From assembly GCA_037893245.1 (NCBI GenBank), contig JBAIAA010000543.1, forward strand, positions 744,001 through 808,000: a DNA stretch of 64,000 bases, in the 5' to 3' direction. A model generated the notes under the pieces. It saw nothing but the letters and a program-made list of their open reading frames with translations. It was not told where the DNA came from and made no database searches. The first letter of the stretch is position 1, and every line of letters starts with the position of its first letter. Of this stretch, positions 1-11,867 are shown piece after piece. The translations under genes and the position numbers were made by a program. Source of the DNA: Crossaster papposus (taxonomy: Eukaryota; Echinodermata; Asteroidea; Velatida; Solasteridae).

Positions 1-840
1 CGATGGGTACTCCAGGGGGGTTGATGAGAAGAGGGCACGCAGGTTCAGGGGGTCAGAGAGTAGGTGTAATGAGTCAATGTCCACACCTTGCTGTGCTTCT
101 GATGGTTTATTGTTCTGGGGTCCAAGACCCGGCCTGTGAAAATTGGGCAGGCACTCATTAGTTCCATAATACATGTACATGTTATTTAAAAAAGAGTTAT
201 AATGCTGACAATATTTCCGAAGATAAACTCATTAAACATGATCCAGTACAAACTAAAGTTCAACCTACAAATGTATTGCAGTAGGCACATTGTCTATATT
301 GGGCATCAAGGAAGAAATACACATTCAGGCCAACCCCGGCCGCTGGTTGACCAACATTTACACACACTAACATACATCCCATGCACTCAAATATGTTCCT
401 AAATGCACAATACAGCCCATGACCTACAGAGACATCCTAGTTTGAGAAAAAGAAAACTAAGTTGACAACCCTCATTAACAATAATCCATTTCCATTTCAA
501 CTTGCAACTGCCATTAAAATATTATAGAATTGTCTTCACTCCGCAATTTATCCTTCACTCGTGCACGCTAACTGCACGTGATCACGCTACACGTATAGGT
601 CGCAGGATGGTCTCACAAATTCGTTGATTTTGTGACCCCCCTCAAGAAGCTATTATAGTTTGGGCTTAAAATTCGTGTAAATTCCGTCTTTCATCACCCT
701 AAAACTCGCCAAGCCTAAAACATTCGCATTATCAAGTAATAGTTAATTTGAGTTGGAAAAATACTCCCGAACCATGTAAAGATAAATCGATGACTTTTAC
801 TGCTAACCAATCACAACGAGTTTCTCATGCAACGTTGACC
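1..840. other. No gene recognised
   Basis: This is AT-rich sequence with scattered stop codons in all frames and TACATGTA-type palindromes near position 171. Only very short ORFs without family motifs occur. I see no RNA gene or recognisable transposon end. Confidence 0.5.
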
Positions 841-1240
841 AATGTCACGACTTGTTTTAGCGGAGTCGGTGCGATCACGTTGTGCAAGATGGCGTCTTCA
901 TCGGACGCGAATTTAGCTGAATGAAGGGGGAGGCGACGAAAGTCCTTTGTATTGCTGTATGCACACAACTTATTCCAAATCTAAAGTAATACAATTCAGC
1001 GTGAAGAGCTAGGCTAAATTCAGAGAGTGTTGTACGCTATGGCAAAGCTTTAAATTGCCCCAAACTGCCACTACGTTGTCGTTCATTGATATAGACCACG
1101 CACGAGGGTATTCGGCATCGGCAAGCCGGGTAAGCTATTATTAGAGGCCAAGCCGTGCCTCTTGGAACTTGAAGTGAAGACGCCAGCCACCCCATTGCTC
1201 TTTCAAGTGCTTTCCAGGACCGTGGACGTACCCAAAGAAG
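840..1240 (+). promoter_or_regulatory. Candidate TATA-less promoter and leader exon with YY1-like ATG
   Basis: At 886-895 the string CAAGATGGCG matches the YY1 downstream element that often overlaps the first ATG of TATA-less animal genes. That ATG (889) opens an 11-codon frame only, so it could act as a short upstream ORF. The stretch is richer in CpG than its surroundings. It ends at a good splice donor, AAG/GTAAGA at 1240/1241. A second possible donor (GGTAAGC) lies near 1130. I infer a 5' leader exon; only cDNA could confirm it. Confidence 0.3.
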
Positions 1241-1710
1241 GTAAGATTTTGTATATTGTGGCTAGGACAGCCATGGAGGAATGGGACAACATGGCAAATA
1301 TTCGGTTAATTTATTGTTAATGTTATGTTACTTACAGGCCTTATCATTGTTGTAAGGTTCGATTTCAAGTCAGTGGCCATTTTTTAAATTTGTATTTATT
1401 CTATGCAAAGCGGGGACTGATGCTGTATTCTTAACCCCTGTGTACAACAAAGTGTCCCTTGGCCTTACTAAATAGTGTCTTTTTTCTATGGGGAAAGAAC
1501 TCCGTATTTGGCCACCGCATTTTATTTCATAAATTAAAACTCCCCAAATGTCACCACTTTTTCAAGCCTTTTTAGAAAGTTATTTATTGTTCATAAAATG
1601 TGGTGGTGGCCGAGTATGAAACAAATTCCAGTTCTTGGTGTTTTACTGTTACGTTGAGCATTGGGCTAAGTTTGTACTAACACTAACAGTTTTAAATTAT
1701 TATTCTGTAG

Positions 1711-2576
1711 GAGACACAGCGACAATCCGAGGGATCATTTCCACCACTTCTGCAAGTCAAACGGGCTGAAGACAGACCAGGGAGAAATGGCAGACCAGGG
1801 AGAAATAGAACAAGGTAGTAAAATCCCTTATATAAATAAAACAGCACAAAATAGCATTTGGCATCTGCTTTATAATGTAATTTGTATGTAAATATAAATA
1901 GATTCAAATATAAATATAGGACTTCAGGAAGGATACACCATTTGCAGATATCAAAAATATTTACTACTGAATTACCTGAATTACTACTGAACCCAATTTG
2001 CATCCAGCAAAATGATTGCGCTAGATACCCCATAATTGTTCAAACATTTGCATTTTATTACCAAAAATTCAATATAGTCTTCGGGTGATCGCGAAAGAAA
2101 AGACAACAACTGCCCCCCATTTTTGTTACCAATTTCCGATACATTGTAATTTAAACAATTGCCAATTATGTATCCTAACTTTAAATTAACTGAGGATTCA
2201 TAAAAAAAATTGGGGGGAAATATAAAAATAGTATAAAATAATAGAAAAACATGCATACTACTTTGTAAGTTAAAGGCAAAAAAAATGTATTCTTAACCAC
2301 TTTCATTAGAGGTTTAAGATGAAGTACATGTAATTTTTTTTGGGGGGAGTGGATAAATGGATAACAAGTTAAAATTAAAGCTTCTTGTAGTTTATTTATG
2401 TAATATGTTGTTATTTTTCAGCTGCTGAGGAAGAAAACGGCAGACAAACAAGATTGGGAGGCTTTGTTCAAGCTGGTCTGCGTTCCTTAACTTCTGGTGA
2501 CCAACACGTGCAACCACTTCCAGGCAGAAAACTTGTCTTGACTGTTCAGTGCATCATTTGTAAAGATATATACTAA
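1711..2576 (+). CDS. Candidate small spliced gene, about 60 aa, unknown function
   Basis: An exon at 1711-1814 has a consensus acceptor (TTCTGTAG) and donor (CAAG/GTAGTA). A second exon starts at 2422 after a strong acceptor (TTATTTTTCAG). Joined, they keep one open frame from ATG 1787, in good Kozak context (GAGAAATGG), to a TAA at 2574-2576. The 60-residue product has an acidic start (MADQGEIEQAAEEEN), a basic middle and two cysteines near its end (CIIC). Exon 1711-1814 contains a 17-bp direct repeat (GACCAGGGAGAAAT core). I recognise no family. Chance splice signals in AT-rich DNA are the main alternative. Confidence 0.25.
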
Positions 2577-4540
2577 CAAAGAAAAACGCACGCACAAGCG
2601 TAAGGTGCAACGGCTAGTTAATTGCGAAATAATGCAGGATGGTACATTGCTTAAAGCAGCAAATATTAGGCAGGATGAGCTAATGTTACTTGATATTAAA
2701 AAGCTGAAATTCTATCTTCTTGATTCACATCTATATAATTTGTTATAATTTATGAAATTAATTTATGTGGTTTTGTTTCTCACCAGCCTGTGTTTTCCAG
2801 TGTGTGTTTCGTTATATTGTTTGTTTACGTATAATGTCCTTTGTCCGGTGTGTTGACCATATAGATTGTCTGTCAATAGGTTAGGGTACAAAAGCAATTT
2901 GCTTCACCTTATACCTAAATGTTGTCATTACTTTGGTTATAATTGTATACTTCTGTATATAATTATAATTAGATCATTTAATTGTTTACTCTTTGTTAAA
3001 GTGAATTCTGTTTTCTTCTATTCTGTGCTAATGGCAGCGTTGAAATAAATGTACTACTATTTGATATTCAGGGTAGGGATCTACATGTAGTAGCAATAGA
3101 GGTAAAATACCACCGTACATGTTACCAAAGTACACCAAAGTAGGTAGGGAGTACAAGTCAAAAGCAAATGATGACACTGTGCAGCAAGATTATCAACTGT
3201 CATTTCAAGAATGGAGAAGCTCATCCAATCAAAATTGGTTTAATTTACCTGCCTTATCTTATTTCATAGCATGTTTTATGGGAGTATGTGAATTACAAAA
3301 CTTGAGAAGATTTACATAAGTAAAATGGCACTAATTTTCAGTGTCGTAAAAGTGAAAGTCTTGCCCTCAAAAATAATTACTTATCGCGACACATAATTTC
3401 GTATTTTAATTATCACTCCTTCAATTTCACCTCAGATTAAGATAATCCTTTTGTTTTTACAGGTATATAAATGCAGTTATAATTTTGTTTACGGAAGCAT
3501 CATAACAACATTTTATAATGAATTTCAGATGTTGAAACAAAGCACTTGCTCACATTGATGGAAGCTGATGTGCTGGTTTACCTGTAACTCATTTAAGCAT
3601 AATTATCTACACAAATCTGTTGTAACTTTAAAATATCATTGAATTACAATTACTGCACAGATATAACTTACAAAGCAATATTAAATATTGCTGTATCTTT
3701 CAGGATAACAATTGGTTGAATAATGTCAATCACGTGGCGTTTAAAAGTATACCATTCTAAAAAGGTTTTTGATGAAGTTCTGATATTGTTAAAAACATTG
3801 CAAAAATAATGATACAAAATTTGTATTTTATCAAAACAAGTGTCTCGTTTATTTTAATGTGAAAATTTTCAATAATGTATAATAAATATTTGTCATTGTT
3901 CTTATAACTGTTTCTTTTTCTTTTCTTCTGTTCTTGTGATTTTATTTTTTTTAATTGTTTTTTTTGGGGGAGTCCCAAAATCAAAAAGAAACACAGGCAA
4001 GTTACAAACATTCGGTTGATAAAATGAAAACAAAAATATGAAAACAAAAACTGAACTGTTGACAACATGAAAAAAACTATAACAATCTTGGTTTAGAAAT
4101 ATTTCTTTAAATAAGGAATATACAGGAAATCGGGAAAACAAAAACAGCAGTCATTTCTGTCCAGACGAGCTCAAATCGCCCCCTGCCATTTGTTTGTGTA
4201 CATTTCAATTCCTCATAGGTTTTGTACACACCTCTCCCGAAGTGACCAACAGAGGGCGCTATTTTCAAGCTTGATATTTTAATTGGTTAAGCCTAATTAA
4301 TGTGCAATTTTTTTCTCTGGCGAACCTGATATTCTAATTCAATAGGATCATATTTGTATCAGGTAGCTTCTAGAGGGGGGTCACAATTCTTAAAATGTGA
4401 ATGCCTATTTCATGTTCATCCCATGGTCTAAGAGTGATTAATAACGACCGAACACACATTTATTTCCATTCATAAATACCTTTTTTGTAAAATTCAGCCC
4501 AAAAAGCCCCGAATATCACGCAAAATTGTCGCAAGTAAAT
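2577..4540. other. No gene recognised; AT-rich
   Basis: Long AT-rich stretch with many stop codons. A T-rich/A-rich low-complexity block lies at 3900-4050. At 4247-4261 the string CCAACAGAGGGCGCT matches the CTCF core motif except at one position. Nothing else is supported. Confidence 0.45.
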
Positions 4541-4675
4541 TTCGGTGTTTCGCCATTCTGTGTGTTTTCCCCTATCTATGTTCACGGGCCACTGTCAAAT
4601 GACATGTTTCCGCCTCCGTCGTTCTACACAATACATGCAATAAAGCGTATTTACTATGAACCAGACTAAATGGCC
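4541..4675 (-). repeat. Inverted copy of the Crypton-like element's 3' end
   Basis: The reverse complement of this stretch matches 11868-12001, directly downstream of the tyrosine recombinase stop codon, at roughly 90% by eye. Shared strings include TAGTAAATACGCTTTATTGC and GACAGTGGCCCGTGAACAT. Similarity stops sharply on both sides, which marks the likely 3' terminus of the element. With 5889-6185 it outlines a second copy of the same element in opposite orientation that has lost its gene. Confidence 0.75.
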
Positions 4676-4794
4676 ATCACTGCATTGGCAACCTCGTTCC
4701 CAGAGTTTCGAGCTGTATTTGGATTTAGTAATAATGTCATTGATGGGTTTAAGATATATGTAACAGAACTTGTATAATCAAGATAGCTAACGGT

Positions 4795-5887
4795 TATTCT
4801 GGTCCAAGATTGCTTACCTATGGCATACCTGTTGGACCGCAGCTGTTTTCCTTTTATACTTACCCATTGGCAGATATAATTAGACAACACCCCAGTGTCA
4901 GTTTTCATTTTTATGCAGACGACATTCAGTTGTATGTCTGTGCTGACCCCCGAAAGCCTGGTGATATAGAGCAATCTCTCTCCACTTTAACAACTTGTAT
5001 ATCGGACATCAAAAACTGGATGTGCCAAAACATGCTTCTCCTAAACAATGCGAAAACGGAATTGTTTGTCGCTGCTCAACCCAGAATTAGTAAATTGTTA
5101 TCTAATGTCTCTCTCACAATTTAAAATACCATAATCCAACCATCCCCTACAATAACAAACTTAGGTGTTATATTCGATTCTGCCATGAGCATGTCCCAAC
5201 ATGTCTCCTCAATTTGTAAAACGGTCAACTTTCATCTTAGAAATCTGTCACGTGTACGTAGCCTTATCGATGAAACCACATGCCACCATGCTGTCCGAGC
5301 TCTAGTCACATCTAGACTTGACTATGGCAACTCTCTTCTCAAAGGCTTGTCCAGCAAAGACATAAAACGCATCCAACGACTCCAAAACAGAGCAGCCAAA
5401 CTAATCTTTATGGCAAAAAAGTTAGACCATGTTTCACCTTTTCTTAAACAGCTTCACTGGCTTCCTATCAAGGAACGTACAATTTTCAAGTTGTTAACAT
5501 TCACTTATAAATGTTTTAGTGACAGTGCACCCTCATATCTCACTGAACTTATCACCCCATACCAGCCGAATCGTACACTCCGTTCCAGTTCCGATACCAG
5601 AATCCTCACTAAACCAAAAACTCGATCTTTAATCGCCACAAGAGGTTTTTATGCAGCTTCTCCAAACCTTTGGAATAATCTTCCACATGAAATCCGCCAT
5701 GCCATTTCCCTTACCGACTTTAAAACATTGCTTAAAACACATCTTTTCCAGACTTGATCTTCATAGATTGTTATTATTTACATTTTCCGTTTTGTATTCA
5801 CATTTGTATTATTTTGTGTAAAGCGTTGTGATACCAGTGTGTAAGAACGCTATATAAATGCCCTGATTATTATTATTATTATTATTA
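4795..5887 (+). mobile_element. 5'-truncated L2/CR1-like LINE, RT C-terminal half
   Basis: The frame runs from the remains of the GIPQGS-type RT box (reduced here to GIPVGP near 4828), through the catalytic YADD box (TAT GCA GAC GAC, 4912-4923) to the thumb and C-terminal region. That region has typical LINE strings: LDYGNSLL, RIQRLQNRAAKLI, LHWLPIKERTIFK and NNLPHEIR. One in-frame TAA at 5122-5124 splits it; the frame then continues to TGA at 5755-5757. The 3' UTR ends in GCTATATAAATGCC followed by (ATT)n, a tail style seen in L2-type LINEs. The element lies inside the inverted, gutted Crypton copy, so it arrived after that copy formed. Confidence 0.85.
5863..5887 (+). repeat. (ATT)n microsatellite tail of LINE
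   Basis: Tandem ATT units directly follow the LINE 3' UTR and mark its 3' end. Confidence 0.85.
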
Positions 5888-5888
5888 T

Positions 5889-6185
5889 GTACGCTATTTT
5901 CACATGAACTTTTCAGGCTCGGTCAAGAGGTTTGCATTTATTGGGTTTTTTCCTATGGTTTTAAATTACAATTTATTTAAAAATGGTTTTAAAAATTATT
6001 ATTTTCTCATCCCAGATTCCCTGATCTCCGAAAACAATCTTCTTTCACAAAAGTAAATAACTCTAGAAATTATGTCGTCACAACAAAAATAGCGCAGAGA
6101 AAGCAGACGATATTTTTACATCAACTTTTCATGCTTTGCCAAGAAGATTATATTTATTAATCCATCTTGTATCGATTTAAATTAC
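5889..6185 (-). repeat. Inverted copy of the Crypton-like element's 5' region
   Basis: Its reverse complement matches about 9710-10010. Shared strings include CAGCCTCCG-free AT-rich blocks plus AAATATCGTCTGCTTTCTC-like, GAGTTATTTACTTTTGTG and TGGGATGAGAAAATAAT segments. Because 4541-4675 matches the other side of the recombinase gene in the same inverted sense, the two pieces are the ends of one internally deleted copy. Confidence 0.75.
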
Positions 6186-7520
6186 GTATATCTTATTTTG
6201 CATGTGTCTGAATGTATTGGAATCGTTCATTCTAAATGATTACCACATTGGAATTCTCACCATTTAAGTGTTCTTGACTTGGGCATTTTCCTGTTTTTTT
6301 TTTTTCTCCAACATGTTCCAAATTAAACTAATTATATAAAAGAAGAGGATCCCTGGATACCAGCTGCAGCATTTGCGTGGGGTAGGCGTAAACGTAGATT
6401 TCAGTATTGTTGGCGCAATTCACATTCCCCGTGGCGCACCTTACCTGGTAAGCAAAAGGTTTAAATATTCCCGCTCATTGTTTGCGAGTTTATCCACCCC
6501 GTACAAAGTTAGTTGAGAAATGTATTTCTGCACAGTGAACCTTTTAGTTTGAAAACAATTTGCAGCCGCCACTGTTGAATTTTTGACGATATTTGGTGAC
6601 ACCTATTATTCACAGAGAAGTTTTTCCGCCACATTAACGTAGAGAACACACCACCACTAGCACTAACGTTGCTAGGCCGGGATCAGGCCAACTCGGACCC
6701 AAACCAACTTGGACTCATGCCATCTCGGCATTTCGCGCGGGCCTCAGTCGGCAACTGGACCACAAACATTCAGTTAACAAAATGGGCCACCAAATTAATA
6801 ATATTGGTTGGAATTTGCCAACCGAGGCTCCAAATGCCGACTGAGGGAAATAACACAGAAAGCCTTCTCAGTACCGCAGTAATTATCCAGCATACTTTAG
6901 TGATCATCTATCGTCAGGTGTACATCAACCCCCTTTTGACCCTATGTTTTTGTGAGACTTGAGACTAAGTTACCATTAGGCAGATCACTGAAAATTAAAA
7001 GTTACCACAGAACAGTAAATCTTAATGTCCTTACCTCAGTTCAAGTTTCTACAGATCTATAAATCTGAAATCTTAACTTTGATTGGTAAAATAGGCCTAC
7101 ACAATGTGTGCACCCTACAGTGAATTGCTAAAAGTAGGCGATTTTGCAGTAAACTGTATGATAGGCGAGGATATGTTTTGATGTTGATCACCTTTTGATC
7201 GTGATGCCAGTCATTCACCTCCCCGCTCTGTGATGAGTTCCGCACAGAGGAAAAATAATGCAATAAAAAAATGTCCAGAAAAATTTATCAAATTTGATTG
7301 AAAGAGTCAGAGGAAGTAGCAAGGAAATGCCTCAGATTGCACCACAGAGCATCTAGAATCAAATTTTCCGGGGCCCTTAAGCGGGCTCCGGACCCCACGC
7401 CGTAAAAGGCTTCCTGCTCACTCGGCATAGAGTCGGCAAATTGTATTGACACCCCCCTCAATGAAAATGTCCTCGCTACGCCCCTGTGTATGTGGAGTGT
7501 TTGGGCCGGAAACCAACCGG
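6186..7520. other. No gene recognised
   Basis: Mostly AT-rich, with a more GC-rich island at 6660-6850 that contains several CTCGG repeats. The stretch at 7360-7490 (GGGGCCC, GGGCTCCGGACCCC) resembles a transposon subterminal region, but I cannot name it. Confidence 0.4.
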
Positions 7521-7525
7521 GTTTT

Positions 7526-8285
7526 TTAGGACAGAATCTGAAATTGAGAAATGAATTGAAACATACGGTTGTAGACTAGCCTCTCGAGAATTTGGGAAAA
7601 GCAGGGTAAGATAGAAATAGGTCTGTAGTTATCAATGTTGCTTTTATCACCCTTTTTGAAGATAGGGATAATTGTAGCGAGCTTGAGTTTTAAAGGAACT
7701 GAAGCGTTTAGAAACGAGAGATTGAAGATGTAGCTAAGAGGTTCGGCAACAAGGGGGAGAATAGATTTCACAACATTAGATCTGATGCCATCAAATCCAC
7801 AACTGCTTCCATTCTTGAGGTTCTTGTCAATCTTGATAATTTCATCTGTATTGGTTGGTAAGAGGAAGAAAGAGGAAGTAGTAGAATTGTGAAGGGTATC
7901 AGTAAAGTTGGTGTTAGAGGCCGGAATTTTGTTTGCTAATGAAGAACCAATGTTAGTGAAGAACTTATTGAAAGAGTCGGCGATATCTGGGGGACTAGTA
8001 TAAGTGTTTTTTCCATCTGTGAAATCATCTGGCAAGAAGTGTATTTTTTCTTGCCGATCATGCTGTTTTGGTTTTCGCCAGAGTTGAGGTTGTTTTTATG
8101 TCGAAGAAGTTGACGAGAGTAGTATTCTTTCTTGGTATAATAGATCGAATAGTAGCAGTTAATCGATTGCGAAACACTTTATACCTATGCTTGTTGGCTC
8201 CAGTTGGGTTACGTATACATCTCATGTGTAGTCTGTTTTTAAATAGACAAGAATTGATTAAAGACTGGTTGATCTTGGGTGATCT
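7526..8285 (-). mobile_element. LINE fragment: linker and RT fingers, minus strand
   Basis: Read on the minus strand, a frame from 8035 to 7526 encodes NKFFTNIGSSLANKIP, then a region with CGFDGI and the RT fingers motif NYRPISILPCFSQILERL. These match the Jockey/CR1-group LINEs. Upstream, 8285-8036 carries the pre-RT linker (SLINSCLFKNRLHMR, NKHRYKVFRNRL) but needs frame changes. The fragment stops before the catalytic FADD box. It may be the downstream half of the LINE whose endonuclease lies at 12245-13111 in the same orientation; the Crypton-like element lies between them. Confidence 0.85.
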
Positions 8286-9416
8286 TGGCTTGGGTGCCTC
8301 TGTGTTGACAACATCGAGTTCTATTTATTTCGTAGACAAACGTGATACGTATACACGGCGTAATACAACATTACCCTGTGTACGTTGTATAGACAGTGCA
8401 AGTTCGTGAAATCTTTTTCACAGCGCGCCCCCGCAATTTCGTTTTCACGAACTGACACCGAGTGCAGTGTCACTTCGTGAAACCGAAAAACGCCAGAATG
8501 GACACATTTTTGCAAAACTCCCCAATAACAATCAGCAAATTAACATGATTCAAGAAAAAAGAACTTCGCCATGTTATACTTCATGGCACAAAATGATATA
8601 TTCGGCAATATTTTTTTTTTTTTAATTTCTTGAATTTGTTGTACACATGTGATGCAGAGGGTGGAAGTTCGTGGTGTCGGTGATCAATACAAAATATATT
8701 AAACACAATTTGAATGGGGGTGACATCCAGAGAAGGACTAGCCTTCTGAAGCGGAGCACCAGAGACTGCAGACAAATTTAAACCCTTTTTTAAAAAATAC
8801 AGCAATGAGTTCTTAGGTTGGGCTATAAATGTAGTAAGTTTCAAAATAAAGTGAGCACACAGTGTTAGTGATGAGAGGAAAGTGATAGTTATAAAGAGAA
8901 GAAAAGACTGAGAGAAAAACGTCGTAGGCTGAGTCGGCATCTTGTTTTCTCATAAACTTCACTCCAATCAATGTTGGCAAGATCTGTACTAAAAGAATGA
9001 AGAGAGTTATTATTGATGTTCCTGGTATGAAAGGTCTTCTCCACACGCACCGGGTTCTGGAAACACGAGGTGGTATATTGGAAAAGTGGATGATAGGCCT
9101 TCAGCTGAGTGCTCAAATTCGTTTGTTTCGATCCAGCAAGAGTGGGTGTAAATTTTCTGAACAGTTCCGACTAAATAAATGACTCTAGATTACTAGAAAA
9201 ATAGTTCTCCACATATTATCCTGCAGTTATTTAATAATCCTGCTGCAAAGAGCGAACTATTTTGGCATCAGGGAAGTTGAAAGACGTAATGCGCCATGTT
9301 ACAAAATCCGTTCGCGAATGACGCAATCGCATCACGTGTTACGAATTGTCCAATCCCACACCAGTTTGTCCGTGCGGGGTCGACGGTCATGACATGACCT
9401 ATATTTTTCATCAAAC
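8286..9416. other. No gene recognised
   Basis: Unassigned sequence. A short imperfect inverted pair around TTCGTGAAA and TTTCACGAA occurs at 8402-8480. The rest is AT-rich with no supported coding frame. Confidence 0.4.
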
Positions 9417-9563
9417 ATGGCGACGTCTACTGCAGGCGGTGCGTCAACGTCGCCGACCGACGTAAAACAAAAGAATGTGACTAGTTTGAAGTGTTATATG
9501 CACGTTGAATCTGTACAATTTGAAAAAGTTAAGACCCTGCGCGTCATTCCGTACTTGGAGTGA
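9417..9563 (+). CDS. Short ORF or first-exon candidate, 48 aa
   Basis: An ATG in good context (AAACATGGCG) opens a 48-codon frame: a Ser/Thr/Ala-rich start (MATSTAGGAST), then KQKNVTSLKCYMHVE. The region upstream is CpG-rich. The last 25 bases overlap the start of the repeat at 9539, so the natural 3' end of this frame may have been cut off by the element's insertion. It could be a host first exon, a 5' exon of the recombinase gene, or chance. No family is recognised. Confidence 0.25.
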   Translation: MATSTAGGASTSPTDVKQKNVTSLKCYMHVESVQFEKVKTLRVIPYLE

Positions 9564-10020
9564 CGTCACATTTTCGATAAATATTTATTTTAATCAAAGA
9601 AGCTAAATTGTTGCCCCGAAAGTGGGTATGTTATGAAGCCCAGGAAAATTTGGGGTAAAGATAATAATTATGTTTAAACCCTTTTTTAAATGAGTTGTAA
9701 TTTAAATCCATACAAGATGGATTAATAAATATAATCTTCTTGGCAAAGCCTGAAAAGTTGATGTAAAAATATCGTCTGCTTTCTCGGCGCTATTTTTGTT
9801 GTGACGTCATAATTTCTAGAGTTATTTACTTTTGTGAAAGAAGATAAATTGTTTTCCCCCCCAAAAAAAGTGGGTTTCGGAGATCATGGAATCTGGGATG
9901 AGAAAATAATTATATTAAAACCATTTTTAAATAAATTGTAATTTAAAACCAAAGACAAAAAAGAAAAAAAGGCTAACCTCTTGATCGAGCCTGAAAAGTT
10001 CATGGGAAAATATCGTCTGC
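9539..10020 (+). repeat. 5' region of the Crypton-like element, two tandem subunits
   Basis: This stretch starts at a sharp boundary (GCGCGTCATTCCGTA) shared with 53023-53388, and part of it recurs inverted at 5889-6185. It consists of two diverged tandem subunits of roughly 220-240 bp, each with a TGACGTCA site or relative, an AAAATATCGTCTGC string and a TGGGGTAAAG or TGGGATGAG string. It directly precedes the recombinase coding exons and so probably holds the promoter or 5' UTR and the 5' terminus of the mobile unit. Confidence 0.75.
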
Positions 10021-10094
10021 TTTTTATTTATCAATTTTTATATAAACACATGTTCACAATTTAATTCAACACTTTGGTACAATTCACTTTCAGT

Positions 10095-11859
10095 ATGTCA
10101 GACTATATTCCCAATGCAATTCTTGACCCTGCTTTTGATTTCGACGATATCACTGACGATGAATTGATGGCAATGAATGAAAATGAGAGTCAAGAAGCAG
10201 AAAATAAAGAAAAATATGAAGAAAATCGGGCTGAAAGTGCTAGATTTGACCACCTGACTGATGCAGAGCTTTCAGCATGGGAAGGCCAAAAAAATGAGAA
10301 GAGCACCTCTTATGTTACAACATGGGGTGTGAAAATCTTGAGAGGTAGGTCTGAGAGTTTTTTGTTTTTACTTTATTGCTTAAGTATATGGTAAGGGCAA
10401 TTTTATTATTTGGGGGTATTTTTCTGATATTTTAAAATAAAAAACAAGTAGCAAAGCAATCAAGCCATTATTTTATTTTGATTTGTTCAAGATTACTACA
10501 AAAAGAATGAATTAATAAAATGAATGTAGGCCCCCTAATCTATACTTGTGTACCAAACGATTGTATAAATGGACATGTATTTCTAGTTGTCCACACTTAA
10601 TTTGATAAATGTTTATTTAATTGGCAGATTGGTGTCAGAGTGTTGGCGAAAGTCCAAATTTCGAAGGTCTCGATGTGATCGAGTTGGCCTCACTTCTGCG
10701 CCGATTATATGCTGAAGCGAAAAAACAAGACGGAACAGCATACTCGCTACAGTCGTTAAGAGGAATTAGGGCTGCCATCCATCGCCACCTGACAAGTCCT
10801 CTTTACAGGCGCCCAATCAACATCTTGCGGGATAGAGAGTTCTCTTCTGCCAACAACCTGTTCCAAGCAGTAATGAAGCGACTCAAGAGGGATGGAAAAG
10901 ACCAAAGTCGACACAAAAGTTCAATCAGGGCTGGGGACGTGCAGAAAATGTTCTCAAGCGGTGTGCTATCGCCATCCAATCCAACAAGTCTTCTGCGTAT
11001 GGTTTGGTTTTATACCGAGCTGTTCTTCTGCAGACGAGGCAGAGAGGGCTTGGGTTCCCTGAAGAAGGATTCCTTTGCCTTCAAAACGGATGCAGATGGC
11101 AAAGAGTATGTCACGATGACGCACAAGGAGGCAACAAAAAATCATCCCGGTGACCTGCAGCACGACTTTGAGGGAGAAAAGCGGATGTTTGCACAGCCAG
11201 GGAGCGATGTCTGCCCCGTTGCAGCTCTGAAGCTGTACCTGAGCAAGCTTCACCCAGGCCAGGAGGCTTTTTTCCAGCGGCCGTACTCATCAATGGATGA
11301 AGAAGCACATCCATGGTACTACAAAGCACCACTTGGCAAGAACAAAATCGGTACCATGATGAAGGACATCTCCAAAGAGGCCGAGTTGAGTCTGACATAC
11401 ACCAACCACTGCATCAGAGCTACGGCAATTACAGCGCTGAATGAGGCAGGGTTGGACAGCCGCACCATCATGACGATGTCCGGTCACCGGAACGAAGCCT
11501 CCATCAAGCACTACTGCCGTGATGCCTCCGACAAGCAGAACGAGACAATGTCAGCTGTCCTCCACGACGTGGTTGATCCCGGCTTCAGCCGACGCTTCGC
11601 AGACGACACCTCACTGCCACCGCTCACCGATGACAATTCGGGTCCACGGCCAACCACAGCTTCGACGGAGATCGCGACCGTGCCGCACAGCAGGGTCCCC
11701 GCTCTAAGTGCTAGTGTTGGGCCCCGTGAGTCCGTCGACTGCAATAACGTGGCCGTCAATCTGACGTCGATGTCAGCACAGGCCCTTTTTGCTAACTGTT
11801 CATTCACTGGCAACGTCGTCGTGAATATGGCCCCACGAGCATCACCATCGTCACCTTAA
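10095..11859 (+). CDS. Crypton-type tyrosine recombinase (KIAA1958/DUF3504-like), two exons
   Basis: Exon 10095-10344 ends at AGAG/GTAGGT and joins exon 10628-11859 (acceptor TTGGCAG/AT) in frame, giving KILRDWCQSV across the junction and a 493-residue protein. The N-terminus is acidic (residues 1-60). A core-binding domain follows (about 65-200), then the catalytic domain. All family catalytic positions are visible: Arg222 in RGREGL, a hairpin lysine near 254, HxxR at 344-347 (HCIR), His370 in SGHRN and nucleophile Tyr379 in KHYCR. The C-tail contains LFANCSFTGNVVVN, a type of ending I associate with invertebrate KIAA1958-like proteins. The family cuts and rejoins DNA through a 3'-phosphotyrosine link. 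An ATG at 10074 is in frame, but TTCACTTTCAG just before 10094 looks like an acceptor, so a further 5' exon is possible. The repeat ends around it argue for a mobile Crypton rather than a domesticated gene. No break is seen. Confidence 0.85.
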
Positions 11860-11867
11860 AAGTATAA

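Noticed and set aside
10966-11813. Open frames on the minus strand and in other plus frames across the recombinase exon
   Set aside because: Shadows of a real, GC-richer coding exon; no motifs.
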